Origin: Azoarcus indigens
GTDB taxonomy: Bacteria; Pseudomonadota; Gammaproteobacteria; Burkholderiales; Rhodocyclaceae
NCBI RefSeq assembly: GCF_004361735.1
Contig: NZ_SNVV01000029.1
Coordinates: forward strand, 1-61,198
DNA: 61,198 nucleotides
Direction of reading: 5' to 3'
Positions 45,659 to 54,523 of the stretch are shown here, in pieces. The notes beneath the pieces are model-generated. The model worked only from the letters and a program-made list of their open reading frames with translations. It was not told the DNA's origin and made no database searches. Within the stretch, counting starts at the first letter, position 1. The number at the start of each line of letters is the position of its first letter. A program made the position numbers and the translations under genes.

Positions 45659-46633
45659 ATGCGCCCCTCGCCCCTGCAGCGTGATCTCTCGTACTACTGC
45701 GAGTGTTTCCGCCTGCTCAAGGTCAACATCGCCCACGGGAGGGCCAGCCCGCACAAGATCTGCATGCTGCTGGCTGTACTGGACCTCGCCCGCGGCGGCG
45801 CTCTCACAAGCAATCGCATCGAGTACGCGCCCAGCCTTCTAGAGCGCTATGCAACCTACTTCAACGCGATCAGAGGCGAAGGAGATCATGCCAACCCTTA
45901 TTTCCCGTTCTTTCATCTGAAAGGCTTCCTGCGCGGCGGCACCCACAGCTTCTGGCATCTACATGCCAAGCCCGGCAGGGAAGAGATCGTTGATCAAATG
46001 AGCGGAGCCCGCTCTGCAGGTCAGATCACTAGCAATATCGAATACGCGTCCCTGGACCCCGCCTTATTCGAGCTGCTGCAGCATCCCTTCGCCATAGACG
46101 CTCTCAGCACCGAGTTGGCACGGACGTGGTTCGGTCGGGGCTTGCAGGAGCTAGAACGCATCGTTGCAAGCACCCAGGAGATCAGTCGCTACGAGCGCCT
46201 GATCCGCGGTCCAGCGGTGCAGGCAACAAAGGTGGCAGAGCTACCACCGCGTTACATCAGAGATCCTGCCTTCCGCCGAGTCGTGCTGGAGTCCTACGAC
46301 TACCGCTGCACCGCGACCGGTTTAAGGCTTGTGCTTCCGGATGGAACAGCGATGGTTGAAGCGGCCCACATCCATCCTTTCTGCGAAACTGGTGACGACG
46401 ACCCACGCAATGGTCTGGCACTGACGCCCGATATGCACTGGGCGATGGACCGTAATCTGATCGCTCCCGACATGGATTTTCGCTGGAGGGTCAGCAAGGC
46501 GCTGGACTCACGTATCCCAGACCATAGGGCACTTACTTCGCTGGAGGGGAAAGCGCTGTTCCTGCCCCGGGAGCCACACCGTTACCCCAAGCGCGATGCC
46601 ATCGAATGGAGGCTCTCACTGCTGCAGCGCTGA
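45659..46633 (+). CDS. HNH endonuclease, putative restriction type
   Basis: A 324-residue predicted nuclease. The N-terminal 190 residues are an uncharacterised recognition region (HKICMLLAVLDLARGGALT, FPFFHLKG). The C-terminal HNH_2-type core reads YRCTATGLRL, then AAHIHPF with His237/His239, and DPRNGLALTPDMHWAMDRN, giving the beta-beta-alpha-metal residues. This arrangement occurs in predicted McrA-like and orphan restriction nucleases. Its DNA is visibly less GC-rich than its neighbours (roughly 55-58% in sampled stretches versus about 70%), which points to transfer. No methyltransferase is adjacent. It is convergent with the tubulin-like operon. Confidence 0.82.
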   Translation: MRPSPLQRDLSYYCECFRLLKVNIAHGRASPHKICMLLAVLDLARGGALTSNRIEYAPSLLERYATYFNAIRGEGDHANPYFPFFHLKGFLRGGTHSFWHLHAKPGREEIVDQMSGARSAGQITSNIEYASLDPALFELLQHPFAIDALSTELARTWFGRGLQELERIVASTQEISRYERLIRGPAVQATKVAELPPRYIRDPAFRRVVLESYDYRCTATGLRLVLPDGTAMVEAAHIHPFCETGDDDPRNGLALTPDMHWAMDRNLIAPDMDFRWRVSKALDSRIPDHRALTSLEGKALFLPREPHRYPKRDAIEWRLSLLQR

Positions 46634-46683
46634 GAGCAGGGAGCCTGGCTCCTGAAATCCGCCGCCCGCCCCCGCCCAGCAAC

Positions 46684-47373
46684 TCAATCCAGCGCGGCGA
46701 GATGCATCAGCCCTTCTTCGCTCACCACCAGTTGCACCCGGTTCGAACTCTCGCGGGCCTTTTCGCCGTTCACATACAGCGCGGTCTTCACGCCGTACAC
46801 GCCCTGGGAAACGCCCTTGGGGAATTTGAAGTTGAAGGTGTTCTCGTACTGACCGGAGCCGTTTTCGCTGACGACCTTGCTGCTGCGGCGGAACTCCTTG
46901 CCGGCGGTATCCACCAGCACCAGCTCTTCCTTCACCTCGGTGATGGGCTGCTTCTGTCCGGCCACCACCGCGATGTTGGAGCTGATGGTGACGTTCTCGC
47001 CCGCCGGCACGGCACGGCCGGGTTCGACCTGGGTCTGGTAGGTCAGCACCTGCGGCTGGGCCGGCAGCTGGCCGGCGTTGACGCTGCGGTAATCGCGCTC
47101 GACCACCTGGGCGTCCTTCACCTGGCGACTGTGGGCGTTGATCGCCAGGCAGCCTAGGGCGCCGATCGCGGCGCCGGCTGCGGCACCCTTCGCCGTGTTC
47201 TTGCCGCCGGCCAGCACGCCGCCTATCACCGCGCCCACCGCACCGGTGATCCAGGGATTGCATTCACCGTCACTGCTGCTGGCGCTGGCACCGCCGCCGG
47301 AGGTGGTGGCGCAGGCGCTGAGCGTCAGGGTTACGGCGAGAGCCAGGGCGGAGAGGCGAAGTTTCTGTTCCAT
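46684..47373 (-). CDS. Glycine-zipper lipoprotein of the tubulin-like operon
   Basis: A 229-residue exported lipoprotein of unknown function. Signal peptide with lipobox LTLSAC (Cys about 21), a Ser/Gly linker, then a glycine-zipper membrane hairpin (WITGAVGAVIGGVLAGGKNTA and GAAAGAAIGALG). The C-terminal 120 residues look like a beta-sandwich (NVTISSNIAVVAGQ, YENTFNFKFPKGVSQGVYGVK). The start ATG 47373 is chosen for the signal peptide; no clear ribosome site. Last gene of the six-gene operon (74-base gap). It probably reaches the outer membrane or periplasm, which gives the machine an envelope contact. Confidence 0.8.
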   Translation of the reverse strand: MEQKLRLSALALAVTLTLSACATTSGGGASASSSDGECNPWITGAVGAVIGGVLAGGKNTAKGAAAGAAIGALGCLAINAHSRQVKDAQVVERDYRSVNAGQLPAQPQVLTYQTQVEPGRAVPAGENVTISSNIAVVAGQKQPITEVKEELVLVDTAGKEFRRSSKVVSENGSGQYENTFNFKFPKGVSQGVYGVKTALYVNGEKARESSNRVQLVVSEEGLMHLAALD

Positions 47374-47447
47374 CGTCGACGGTATCCGGAGAGAGGTGGG
47401 AGGACAGCAGCGGCCGGCCGGGCGCAAACGCCAAACCGGCCGCGCTC

Positions 47448-48755
47448 TCATTCGATTTCCATGCCGCGCAGGGCGTCCTGCTCGGCACGCTCGGCGCGCT
47501 GCAGCAGGCGGCGGGCGGCGGCGTGGTTGGGATCGACCCGCAGCGCGCTGCTGGCCGCGTTCTTGGCCTGGGCGTAGTTCTTCTGCTGCAGGGCGCGCTC
47601 GCCATCCTGCAGGAAGCCTTCGACCAGGGCGTCCATGGACGGCACGGCGCGCGGCGCCGGAGCGGGTGCGGCCGCCGGCATGGTCGGCTGCGCTGCCGGG
47701 GCGGCGATCGTGCTGCTCTGGCTGCGCTGCTGGCGGGCCTGCATCTCGGCGCGGGCGTCGGCGATCTGCTTGCGCAGCGGCTCGGCACCGGCGGCATCCG
47801 CGTCCAGGCGCAGGGCCTGGTCCAGCAGGCTGTCGGCATCGTCGTAGGCATCGGCGCGCAGGCGGCTGCGGGCGCGGTCCACCTGCTGGCGGGCCTCATT
47901 CACCGCGGCGGCGGCCTTGCGGCTGAGGTCGGTGTAAGCACGGGCCTGGCAGCCGTTGTGGTTGCGGGTGAGCAGCGCGGCGGCGCGGGCGGCGCGGCCA
48001 TCGTCCAGCAGTTGTTCCGCCTGGGCTTGGATCTGCTCGCAGCGCAGGGCGCCGGACTTGGCCCGCTCCACGCTGGCGAGCAGCTTGCGCGCCTGGGCCA
48101 GTTGCTGGTCTTCGCACACTTCCACCGCTTGCTGGGCGGCCTTGCCGGCGCTGGCGATGTCGCCCGCCGCCAGCGCGGTGCTGGCGGTCTGGCTGGCGGC
48201 GGTGCATTGCTCCGCCTTGCGCGCGCTGCCACTGCTGCCGACGTAGTAGCCCAGCGCCATGATGCCGATGAAGAGCAGCCCTATCGTGTAGCAGATGCGG
48301 CGTATCCAGCGCACCACGCGCTGCTTGAAGCTCAGCGCGGGCTTGGTGGGCGGCGGCGCGGCTTTCTCCCCGGCCGGCTGCGGCGCGGCCTGAGGCTGGG
48401 CGGTGGCTTTCGCGCCGGCCTTGGCCGCGGCCTCCGTCGCCCTGGGAGCGGCCTTGGCTTCCGGCTGCACCGGCGCCTGGAGGGCGGAGCTTGCGCCGAC
48501 TTCAGCCGCCGTTTCCTTGGCGGCGATGTTGGCCTGCAGCGCCTCGACCGAGCTGTGTTTCTCCGCCGCCGGTGCCACGGCGGGAGCCTGCTCGGCCCCG
48601 GCGCTGGTGGCCACGGCCGGCTCCGCCTTGGTCTGGGCGCTGCCGCAATACGGGCAATAGGCCACCGCCGCATACAGCGGCCGGGCGCAGGCCGCGGCCT
48701 GGCAGGGCTGCGGCCATTCGGGAGGGGAGGCGGCGGGCTGGGCTTCCTCGGTCAT
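47448..48755 (-). CDS. Zinc-ribbon / transmembrane / TPR-like protein
   Basis: A 435-residue protein of the tubulin-like operon. A cytoplasmic zinc-ribbon is suggested by Cys18, Cys23, Cys34 and Cys37 (YCPYCGS). A long Ala/Pro-rich linker follows, then one TM helix (IGLLFIGIMALGYYVG, about 160-175) and a large periplasmic helical part with Cys-containing hairpins (ARKAEQC, AVEVCEDQQLAQARKLL) and a C-terminal TPR-like unit (ALQQKNYAQAKNAASSALRVDP). No family name is known to me. Its start lies 24 bases after the tubulin-like stop. Confidence 0.78.
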   Translation of the reverse strand: MTEEAQPAASPPEWPQPCQAAACARPLYAAVAYCPYCGSAQTKAEPAVATSAGAEQAPAVAPAAEKHSSVEALQANIAAKETAAEVGASSALQAPVQPEAKAAPRATEAAAKAGAKATAQPQAAPQPAGEKAAPPPTKPALSFKQRVVRWIRRICYTIGLLFIGIMALGYYVGSSGSARKAEQCTAASQTASTALAAGDIASAGKAAQQAVEVCEDQQLAQARKLLASVERAKSGALRCEQIQAQAEQLLDDGRAARAAALLTRNHNGCQARAYTDLSRKAAAAVNEARQQVDRARSRLRADAYDDADSLLDQALRLDADAAGAEPLRKQIADARAEMQARQQRSQSSTIAAPAAQPTMPAAAPAPAPRAVPSMDALVEGFLQDGERALQQKNYAQAKNAASSALRVDPNHAAARRLLQRAERAEQDALRGMEIE

Positions 48756-48779
48756 GCCGGGTTCTTCCTGTTTCCTCGG

Positions 48780-51700
48780 TTACAGCGGCGGCGGGGGCGG
48801 AGGCGGCGGCATGCCGGCGGGAGCCGCCGGCGCCTGCAGTTCGGCGCACTGGGACAGCAGCATCCAGCCGGCGAAGCCGTTGCGCCACACCTGGGTCTGG
48901 GCCGGGTCGATCTGACCGGCCTGCATCATCTGCAGCACCTGGGCGGCGGGATACGGGCCGTACTGCTGGCCGGCCACCGCCAGGTGGTAGGCGTGCTGCA
49001 CCACCGGCGGCGGCACACCGGGCGCACCCGGCAGCGGCGGCGGTGCGGCGGTGCCGAAGGCCGGGGCCGGCGCGGCGCCGAAACCGCCGGCCGCCGGGGC
49101 CGAGGCCTGGCCGCCGAGCAGGGTGGCAATGGCGGCGGCGGACTGGGCGTCCTGCCGCATCACGAACTTCAGCCGCGGCTGGTTGGCACTTTCCGGCGCG
49201 CGCACTTCCCATTCGTAGGCATCGGCATCCGAATCGGGCACCGGTTCGGCCCACTGGCGCAGCACGTCCGGCTCGGTCAGGCGGAATTCAGCCCGCTCCA
49301 GTTCGGCGTCGCTGGCGCCCTTGCGCAACGCGCGTTCGCGCAGCTCGCGGGCGGCCTCGGCGGCGATGGCGCTGGCAAAGCCGGTGCGCACCTGCTGGGC
49401 ACCGGTTTCGTCATCCACCAGCTGGGCGGTGTAGACGGCGGTGGCGTAGTAGCTGGCCAGCGCGGCCAGGGCGCAGCAGCGCGGGCCGTCCACATCGTCC
49501 AGCGCCTGCTGCACCCGGCCGACGATCTGCTCGCGGTAAGTGGCGGGCAGGCCGTTGAGGCGGAAAGCGCGCTCGTTGCCGATGCGGCGGACATCGCCGC
49601 GGGCGACGGCGAACTGGTACTGCCCCGGCGGCACCACCCGCTGGGTGCTGCGGCTGAGGATGCCGAGCATGACCGCCAGCAGGTAGTACTTGAAGTCGTC
49701 CGCCAGCCGGTTCAGCTCATCGGTGCTGGGCGCCAGCGGATGGGAGAAGCGGGTGGAGTCGATATGGGTGTGGGTGGGGATGTTCTCGCTTTCCTTGCGG
49801 TAGCTGGTGCGCCAGGCTTCCAGGCCGCGCAGCACCGTCAGCGGAATGCCTGAGAGTTCGGCGTAGCAGACGGCGCGGCCGGGCACGCCGGTTTCGACCA
49901 CCGCGACCTGGTTGGCGGTGATGCCGGCGCCCGCGGGCACGCAGGTTTCCAGTTCGGCCTTGAACTTGCGCGAGAACTCGTCGGCGCGGGCGACGCCGAT
50001 GAAGCATTTGTACTGGTCGCTGACCGGGGTGAAGTCGCGGCCGAGGTTGCCGTCCACCCAGGGCATGGCCCGTTGCAGCAGGTCGGAGAAGATGCGCTGG
50101 CGCTCGGCCGGCGAGCGCTGCTCCAGCGCTTCGATCAGCGGCTCGCCGGCCTCGCCGCTCTCGCTGCCGGCGATGTCCATCTGCCGCTCGGCCATGCGCA
50201 CCACCTTGCGCAGCAGCGCTGGGCGGTCGTCCGGGTCGGTGAGCATGGGGAACAGGGCGCGCGAGCCGCCGAGATCCTTGAAGGCTTCGTCCGCCCATTC
50301 GCGCAGGGTGCCGGCGGAGGGCGTGGGCAGCGGCCGTTCGGCGGCTTCGATGGCGAGCAGGGTGGCGTGTTCGCTACGCAGGTCCTGGCGCAGGATGGCG
50401 ACGTCGCGCTCCAGCCGGGCGAGCATGTCCAGCACCGCGTTGCGGCCATCCTGGAATTCGCCGACCAGGCCGTTCCACAGCGGCGCGCCGCTGGCGTCCA
50501 CGCCAGTCTTCTGCCCCAACCAGCGCGACAGTTCGCGCATCAGCGTGGCGGCTTCGCGGGCGGCCTTGGCGCGCAGGTGGAACTTGAGGCCGTTGGCGAT
50601 TTCGGTGGCGAGCTGCTCCATCACCATCTGCGCCTGGCGCTCGCCGCCGCCAAGCAGGCCGCCCAGCATGCCGCCGCGGGTTTCGGCGAGGTTGCTCATC
50701 AGGCGCTCGTACTCGTAGGTACGCACCGCCTCCTTGATCTCGTCGTAGCGGGCGGCATTGAGGTCCAGCACCGCGCAGATGCCGGTTTCGGCGTTCTCCA
50801 GCCTGTCCTTGATCTGCTCGACCAGCGACAGCACGTACTCCAGGCCGCCGTAGTCCTTGTTGTCCAGGTAGGCGAACAGCTGCTGGGCGATGACTTCGCG
50901 CGTTTTCTCGAAGATCTCGCGGCGGCGGCGGGCGATCCGGTCTTCGGTGGTGTCGGCGCCGGAATCCTGGTCGCGCATGACGTCGCGCTCAAGCTGGCGC
51001 ACCGTCTCGCGGATCTGGGTAGGCCATTCCTCGCGGGCGAAGCCGGTCTTGATGTCCTCCAGGCGGGCGTTGACGCGCTGCTGCACGCCGGCCACCAGCA
51101 TGCCCTGGCGATCCTGCAGCAGTTCCTCGACGACGAAGTAGTCCAGGAACTCGCCGCTGGAGCGCTTCAGCGCCACATCCTTGGAGGAGAACTCGGGGAA
51201 ATCGCTGAAGGGCGCCGGCCGCAGGTGCATGTGGGTGGCCATGAACTCGTCGCGCTTCTTCTCGGTGGCGCGGTTGGCGCCGATGTCGCTGCCGGCGACG
51301 CCGAAGAAGGCCTTGAGCATGGCCGCGGCGAGCGCATGGGCGCGCTCGTCGCGGCGGAACTTGAGCTGGGTGTCGAGCACCGCCTGGCCGAAGGCGGAGT
51401 AGGTGCGCGAGTAGGTGAGCTTCATGTCGCCGAAGCGGCCGGCAGGCACCGGCGGGCTGAAGGGCGTGATCTTGTGCTGGCGCTGGTTGACCGCGATGGA
51501 GCGCTTCTTGTTGGCGAAGTCGGCAGAGGCGAAGTCCTCGAACAGGGCGTCGGCCACCATGTGGTAGACGTCGTTCATCTTCGCGGTGTGCTGGCGAGCG
51601 AGGTTGCCGGAATCGACCAGGTAGACCTCGTCGTAGGGCTTCAGCGGCAAGTCGGGCTTGTCGTAGCTGTCCCACCGCTTCACATAGTCGGAATAGCCGC

Positions 51701-52505
51701 GCATGGCGGATTCCAGCTCCATCAGCGCGGCATAGCCGTTGGCCTCGGTGCGGTCCTTGTTGGCGCCGGAGAAGCCGGTGGGCATGAACAGCATCAGCTC
51801 GACGTCGGCACTGCCGACTTCGTCGCGGGCGATCCAGCCAGCCAGCCAGCCCATGTCGAGGAAGGAGCCGGAGCCGGTGCCGCCGGCCACCGAGCCGACG
51901 ACGACGATGCGGAACTTGCTCTGGTCCAGCTCCAGGCCGAGCTGCTTCAGCTGCGCGTCGCGCGACAGGCCAGCCTTCAGCGACTTCAGCTTGAGCCGCA
52001 GCTTGTCGCGGATCTTGGTGTACTTGTCGAAGAAGTAGAGCCGCGAAATGGAACGGATCTGGCCGGCGCCCTTGGCCGGGTCGATGCCAAGATCGCGGAT
52101 CTTCTTCGGCGTCAACGGCGACCAGCTCTGGATGTGCGGGAAGCGCGCCAGCGAATCGTCGTCGCGGCTGTACTTCTCGATCTCGAAGGATTCGACCAGC
52201 TTCTCGTCGTCGGTGAATTTCACCAGGTCGAACTGCAGGTCTTCCGCCTGCGCCCGGCCGCTGTCGATGACCGCGCCGTGGTCGAGGTCGAGCTGGATGA
52301 ACTGGGCCACCGGGAAATCCGCCAGGCTGTCCACCCGCACGCCGCCGGCCCACAGCGCGTTCAGCACGCGCCGGCGCACCCGCATCAGCACTTCCATGCC
52401 GGTGCCGCCGACGCCGACGAACAGCGTCGGCCGCAGCTTCACCAGTTTCTCTTCCTTGCGCGCGCCGGCGGCCTTCACTCCGTCGGCCTGTTGGGGTTCA
52501 GCCAT
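48780..52505 (-). CDS. FtsZ/tubulin-like GTPase (Tubulin_2) with C-terminal GYF_2 domain
   Basis: A 1241-residue cytoplasmic protein. The N-terminal part has tubulin-superfamily GTP loops: T1-like LFVGVGGTGMEV (31-36 core) and the T4-type GGTGSGSF near 207-214. The long central part (about 300-1100) is helical and charged. Near residues 1165-1220 is a GYF_2-like domain (YHLAVAGQQYGPYPAAQVLQ, WRNGFAGWMLLSQC), and the protein ends in a run of prolines. A large Tubulin_2 family of unknown role is known from computational surveys of FtsZ-like proteins. The start ATG 52505 has AGGAGA 7 bases upstream. Central gene of the operon. Filament formation is inferred, not shown. Confidence 0.85.
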   Translation of the reverse strand: MAEPQQADGVKAAGARKEEKLVKLRPTLFVGVGGTGMEVLMRVRRRVLNALWAGGVRVDSLADFPVAQFIQLDLDHGAVIDSGRAQAEDLQFDLVKFTDDEKLVESFEIEKYSRDDDSLARFPHIQSWSPLTPKKIRDLGIDPAKGAGQIRSISRLYFFDKYTKIRDKLRLKLKSLKAGLSRDAQLKQLGLELDQSKFRIVVVGSVAGGTGSGSFLDMGWLAGWIARDEVGSADVELMLFMPTGFSGANKDRTEANGYAALMELESAMRGYSDYVKRWDSYDKPDLPLKPYDEVYLVDSGNLARQHTAKMNDVYHMVADALFEDFASADFANKKRSIAVNQRQHKITPFSPPVPAGRFGDMKLTYSRTYSAFGQAVLDTQLKFRRDERAHALAAAMLKAFFGVAGSDIGANRATEKKRDEFMATHMHLRPAPFSDFPEFSSKDVALKRSSGEFLDYFVVEELLQDRQGMLVAGVQQRVNARLEDIKTGFAREEWPTQIRETVRQLERDVMRDQDSGADTTEDRIARRRREIFEKTREVIAQQLFAYLDNKDYGGLEYVLSLVEQIKDRLENAETGICAVLDLNAARYDEIKEAVRTYEYERLMSNLAETRGGMLGGLLGGGERQAQMVMEQLATEIANGLKFHLRAKAAREAATLMRELSRWLGQKTGVDASGAPLWNGLVGEFQDGRNAVLDMLARLERDVAILRQDLRSEHATLLAIEAAERPLPTPSAGTLREWADEAFKDLGGSRALFPMLTDPDDRPALLRKVVRMAERQMDIAGSESGEAGEPLIEALEQRSPAERQRIFSDLLQRAMPWVDGNLGRDFTPVSDQYKCFIGVARADEFSRKFKAELETCVPAGAGITANQVAVVETGVPGRAVCYAELSGIPLTVLRGLEAWRTSYRKESENIPTHTHIDSTRFSHPLAPSTDELNRLADDFKYYLLAVMLGILSRSTQRVVPPGQYQFAVARGDVRRIGNERAFRLNGLPATYREQIVGRVQQALDDVDGPRCCALAALASYYATAVYTAQLVDDETGAQQVRTGFASAIAAEAARELRERALRKGASDAELERAEFRLTEPDVLRQWAEPVPDSDADAYEWEVRAPESANQPRLKFVMRQDAQSAAAIATLLGGQASAPAAGGFGAAPAPAFGTAAPPPLPGAPGVPPPVVQHAYHLAVAGQQYGPYPAAQVLQMMQAGQIDPAQTQVWRNGFAGWMLLSQCAELQAPAAPAGMPPPPPPPPL

Positions 52506-52547
52506 CGGTGGCTCTCCTGCTGGAAATGGAACGGAAACGGGCAGCGT

Positions 52548-52970
52548 TCAACGCCGGCCCGAGAGCAGCATCAGCACCAGGCCGAGCAGACCGACCACGC
52601 CCAGCGGGGCGATGATCAGCGGCGTCATGAACTTGGCGGAGTTCACCGCCGCCAGCACCACGCCGGTGGAAATGCTGGCCAGGAACACGAACAGCCACCA
52701 GCCGGCGGCGTTGGCCTTGCCCGGCGGCACCCGCTTGCGCACCAGCATGTTGGCGTAGCCGTTGCGGGCGAAGAAGAAGGCGATCAGCAGCACCAGCAGG
52801 ATGCCGCCGCCCACCAGCAGGTCGCGCGAGGAGGTGTCCTCGCCGCCAGCGCCGATCTGGATCAGCGGTGCCGGCGCTTGCGGCGCGGCGGTGGCGGGCG
52901 CGTTGTCCTGCGTCTGTCCGGGCTGGGGAAGAACGAAGCCGCTGCCGCCCTGCTGTTGTTGATCGGCCAT
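52548..52970 (-). CDS. Small membrane protein of the tubulin-like operon
   Basis: A 140-residue protein with a Gln/Pro-rich cytoplasmic N-terminus (about 1-48) and three hydrophobic segments (about 50-68, 90-108 and 117-136), with a positively charged loop MLVRKRVPPGKANAAG. No family is recognised. The start ATG 52970 has GGAG 9 bases upstream. It is directly upstream of the tubulin-like gene (42-base gap). The Pro-rich N-terminus would be a natural ligand for the GYF_2-like domain encoded next door (inference). Confidence 0.75.
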   Translation of the reverse strand: MADQQQQGGSGFVLPQPGQTQDNAPATAAPQAPAPLIQIGAGGEDTSSRDLLVGGGILLVLLIAFFFARNGYANMLVRKRVPPGKANAAGWWLFVFLASISTGVVLAAVNSAKFMTPLIIAPLGVVGLLGLVLMLLSGRR

Positions 52971-53032
52971 GAGAGCACTCCAAGCGTTGTTGTTTGAGTT
53001 GAAGAATGGGGGATGGGGAAACCGTGCGCCGC

Positions 53033-54523
53033 TCAGCGCTTGCCTAGGGTGATGCTGTGCCCTTCGGCCACCTCGACCACGCTGGGCGCGCCCAGGCCGC
53101 GCTTGATGCTGCCGGCGCGATTTCCCTCGGGGTCGCGCAGCTCCAGGCTGCCGAAGGCCTTCAGCGCCACCGTGCGCTTGAAGCCGTCCACCGTGACGTC
53201 ATAGCGCGCGCTGCGGCCGGCGAGCAGCGCCAGCGCCGCCAGGCCCAGCACCAGCGCGAGCAGGCCGCCGACCACGACCACCACCGGCAGCAGCGGGTAC
53301 TGGATGCGCAGCAGCACTGGAATATGCGCGGTGGAAGCCTTCAGCCCCTCCGGCGGCAGGAACACTTCCGACAGCGGATCGCCGGGGAACAGCTCGGACA
53401 GCGACTGGCGGAAGCCTTCCGCGATGCGCAGCTGCTGGCCGGCGAGGGACACCTCCACCGTGGCCGGCACCAGCACCCGCTTGCCCATGGCGGAGATGGC
53501 CGCCGCCGACCAGGGCGACGGCACCTGCGCCACCGGCACCGGCAGCTGCAGCTCCACCTCGGTGGCGGCGCCCGGCGCCAGCCCGCTCAACCGCGCTGGC
53601 GCCACCTGCAGCGGCAGGCGCGCGCCGCCGGCGGCCACCATCTCGGCGCGCACCTCCGCATTCACGATCTCGTAGGGGAAGAACAGGTTCTCGAAACCGG
53701 CGCGCAGGCTGATGCGCGGCGCAAGCGCGGCGGCGTCGATGTCGAACACCAGCGTGCGGCCGTCAGCCGCCAGCGCCGCCTGCACGTCGGCGGAGTTGCG
53801 CACCTCGCGCGGCACCACCCGCAGGCCGTCCTGGTCCAGCGGCTTCAGCCGCGCCGGCGCAGCGGTAAACACCCGCGCCAGCCGGCCCTGCTCCACCAGC
53901 GCCTGCAGGTGCTGCGCCGCCGGCTCGCCGTAGGCCAGCGCATAAACCATCAGCCCGGTGGCGCGGTAATGCTTGCCCTGCACCGGCATGCGCAGCGGGA
54001 AAGCCAGGGTGCGGGCGATGGAGGGCTCCAGGTGCACCAGGCGGTAGAACTCGCGGTTGCGCTCGGTGGTCTGGGCGTCGTTGTTCGGGCTGTTGCGGTT
54101 GTTGGTGAAGATCCAGACGATGCCCGGCTGGGCCTTGAACGGGCCGGTGATGGTGGACACCACCGCTTCCTTGAAGTCGGTATCCGCCATCGCCCCGCCC
54201 GGCGCCTTCAGCGCCACGCCCAGCGGTGCCAGCGCCGCCTGCGCATTGCCGGCGCCGCGGCCCTGGTACAGCACTACCGGCGAGGGGTTGCTGGCTGTGC
54301 GCTGGTTGAAGGCCTGGATGACGACCTCGTCGCTGGCATCGGTCACCGCGCCCGCCACCGCCGCCACCAGCGGCTTCAGCTGGGAGGCGGAGTCGGCATA
54401 GAAAGGCTCCATCCAGCCGGAGTTCTGCACCAGGAAAGCATGCTGCATGGCCCCGGCCAGCGCCGGGCATGCCAGACCGACCAGGGCGCAGGCCAGCCGG
54501 GCCCACAAGCGCTTCAAACTCAT
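53033..54523 (-). CDS. Exported vWA-like protein with C-terminal TM and FHA-like tail
   Basis: A 496-residue protein. Signal peptide (ACALVGLACPALAGA), then a von Willebrand A-like domain beginning HAFLVQNSGWMEPF, in which the MIDAS DxSxS is changed to QNSGW. Further vWA-type pattern: IVWIFTNNRNSP. A middle beta region (about 270-400) follows, one TM at about 416-440, and a short cytoplasmic tail of small beta elements (VALKAFGSLELRD, SVVEVAEGHSITLGKR) that recalls a minimal FHA/beta-sandwich edge. The start ATG 54523 overlaps the upstream stop (ATGA); an upstream in-frame ATG gives a non-signal leader. Second gene of the operon, 62 bases before the small membrane protein gene. Confidence 0.75.
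   Translation of the reverse strand: MSLKRLWARLACALVGLACPALAGAMQHAFLVQNSGWMEPFYADSASQLKPLVAAVAGAVTDASDEVVIQAFNQRTASNPSPVVLYQGRGAGNAQAALAPLGVALKAPGGAMADTDFKEAVVSTITGPFKAQPGIVWIFTNNRNSPNNDAQTTERNREFYRLVHLEPSIARTLAFPLRMPVQGKHYRATGLMVYALAYGEPAAQHLQALVEQGRLARVFTAAPARLKPLDQDGLRVVPREVRNSADVQAALAADGRTLVFDIDAAALAPRISLRAGFENLFFPYEIVNAEVRAEMVAAGGARLPLQVAPARLSGLAPGAATEVELQLPVPVAQVPSPWSAAAISAMGKRVLVPATVEVSLAGQQLRIAEGFRQSLSELFPGDPLSEVFLPPEGLKASTAHIPVLLRIQYPLLPVVVVVGGLLALVLGLAALALLAGRSARYDVTVDGFKRTVALKAFGSLELRDPEGNRAGSIKRGLGAPSVVEVAEGHSITLGKR

Noticed and set aside
44677..46633. DUF815-HNH pair as a complete restriction-modification system
   Set aside because: No methyltransferase or specificity gene is adjacent; only the nuclease part can be supported.
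50073..52997. 974-codon plus-strand frame antisense to the tubulin-like gene
   Set aside because: Composition of an antisense shadow, with no domain.
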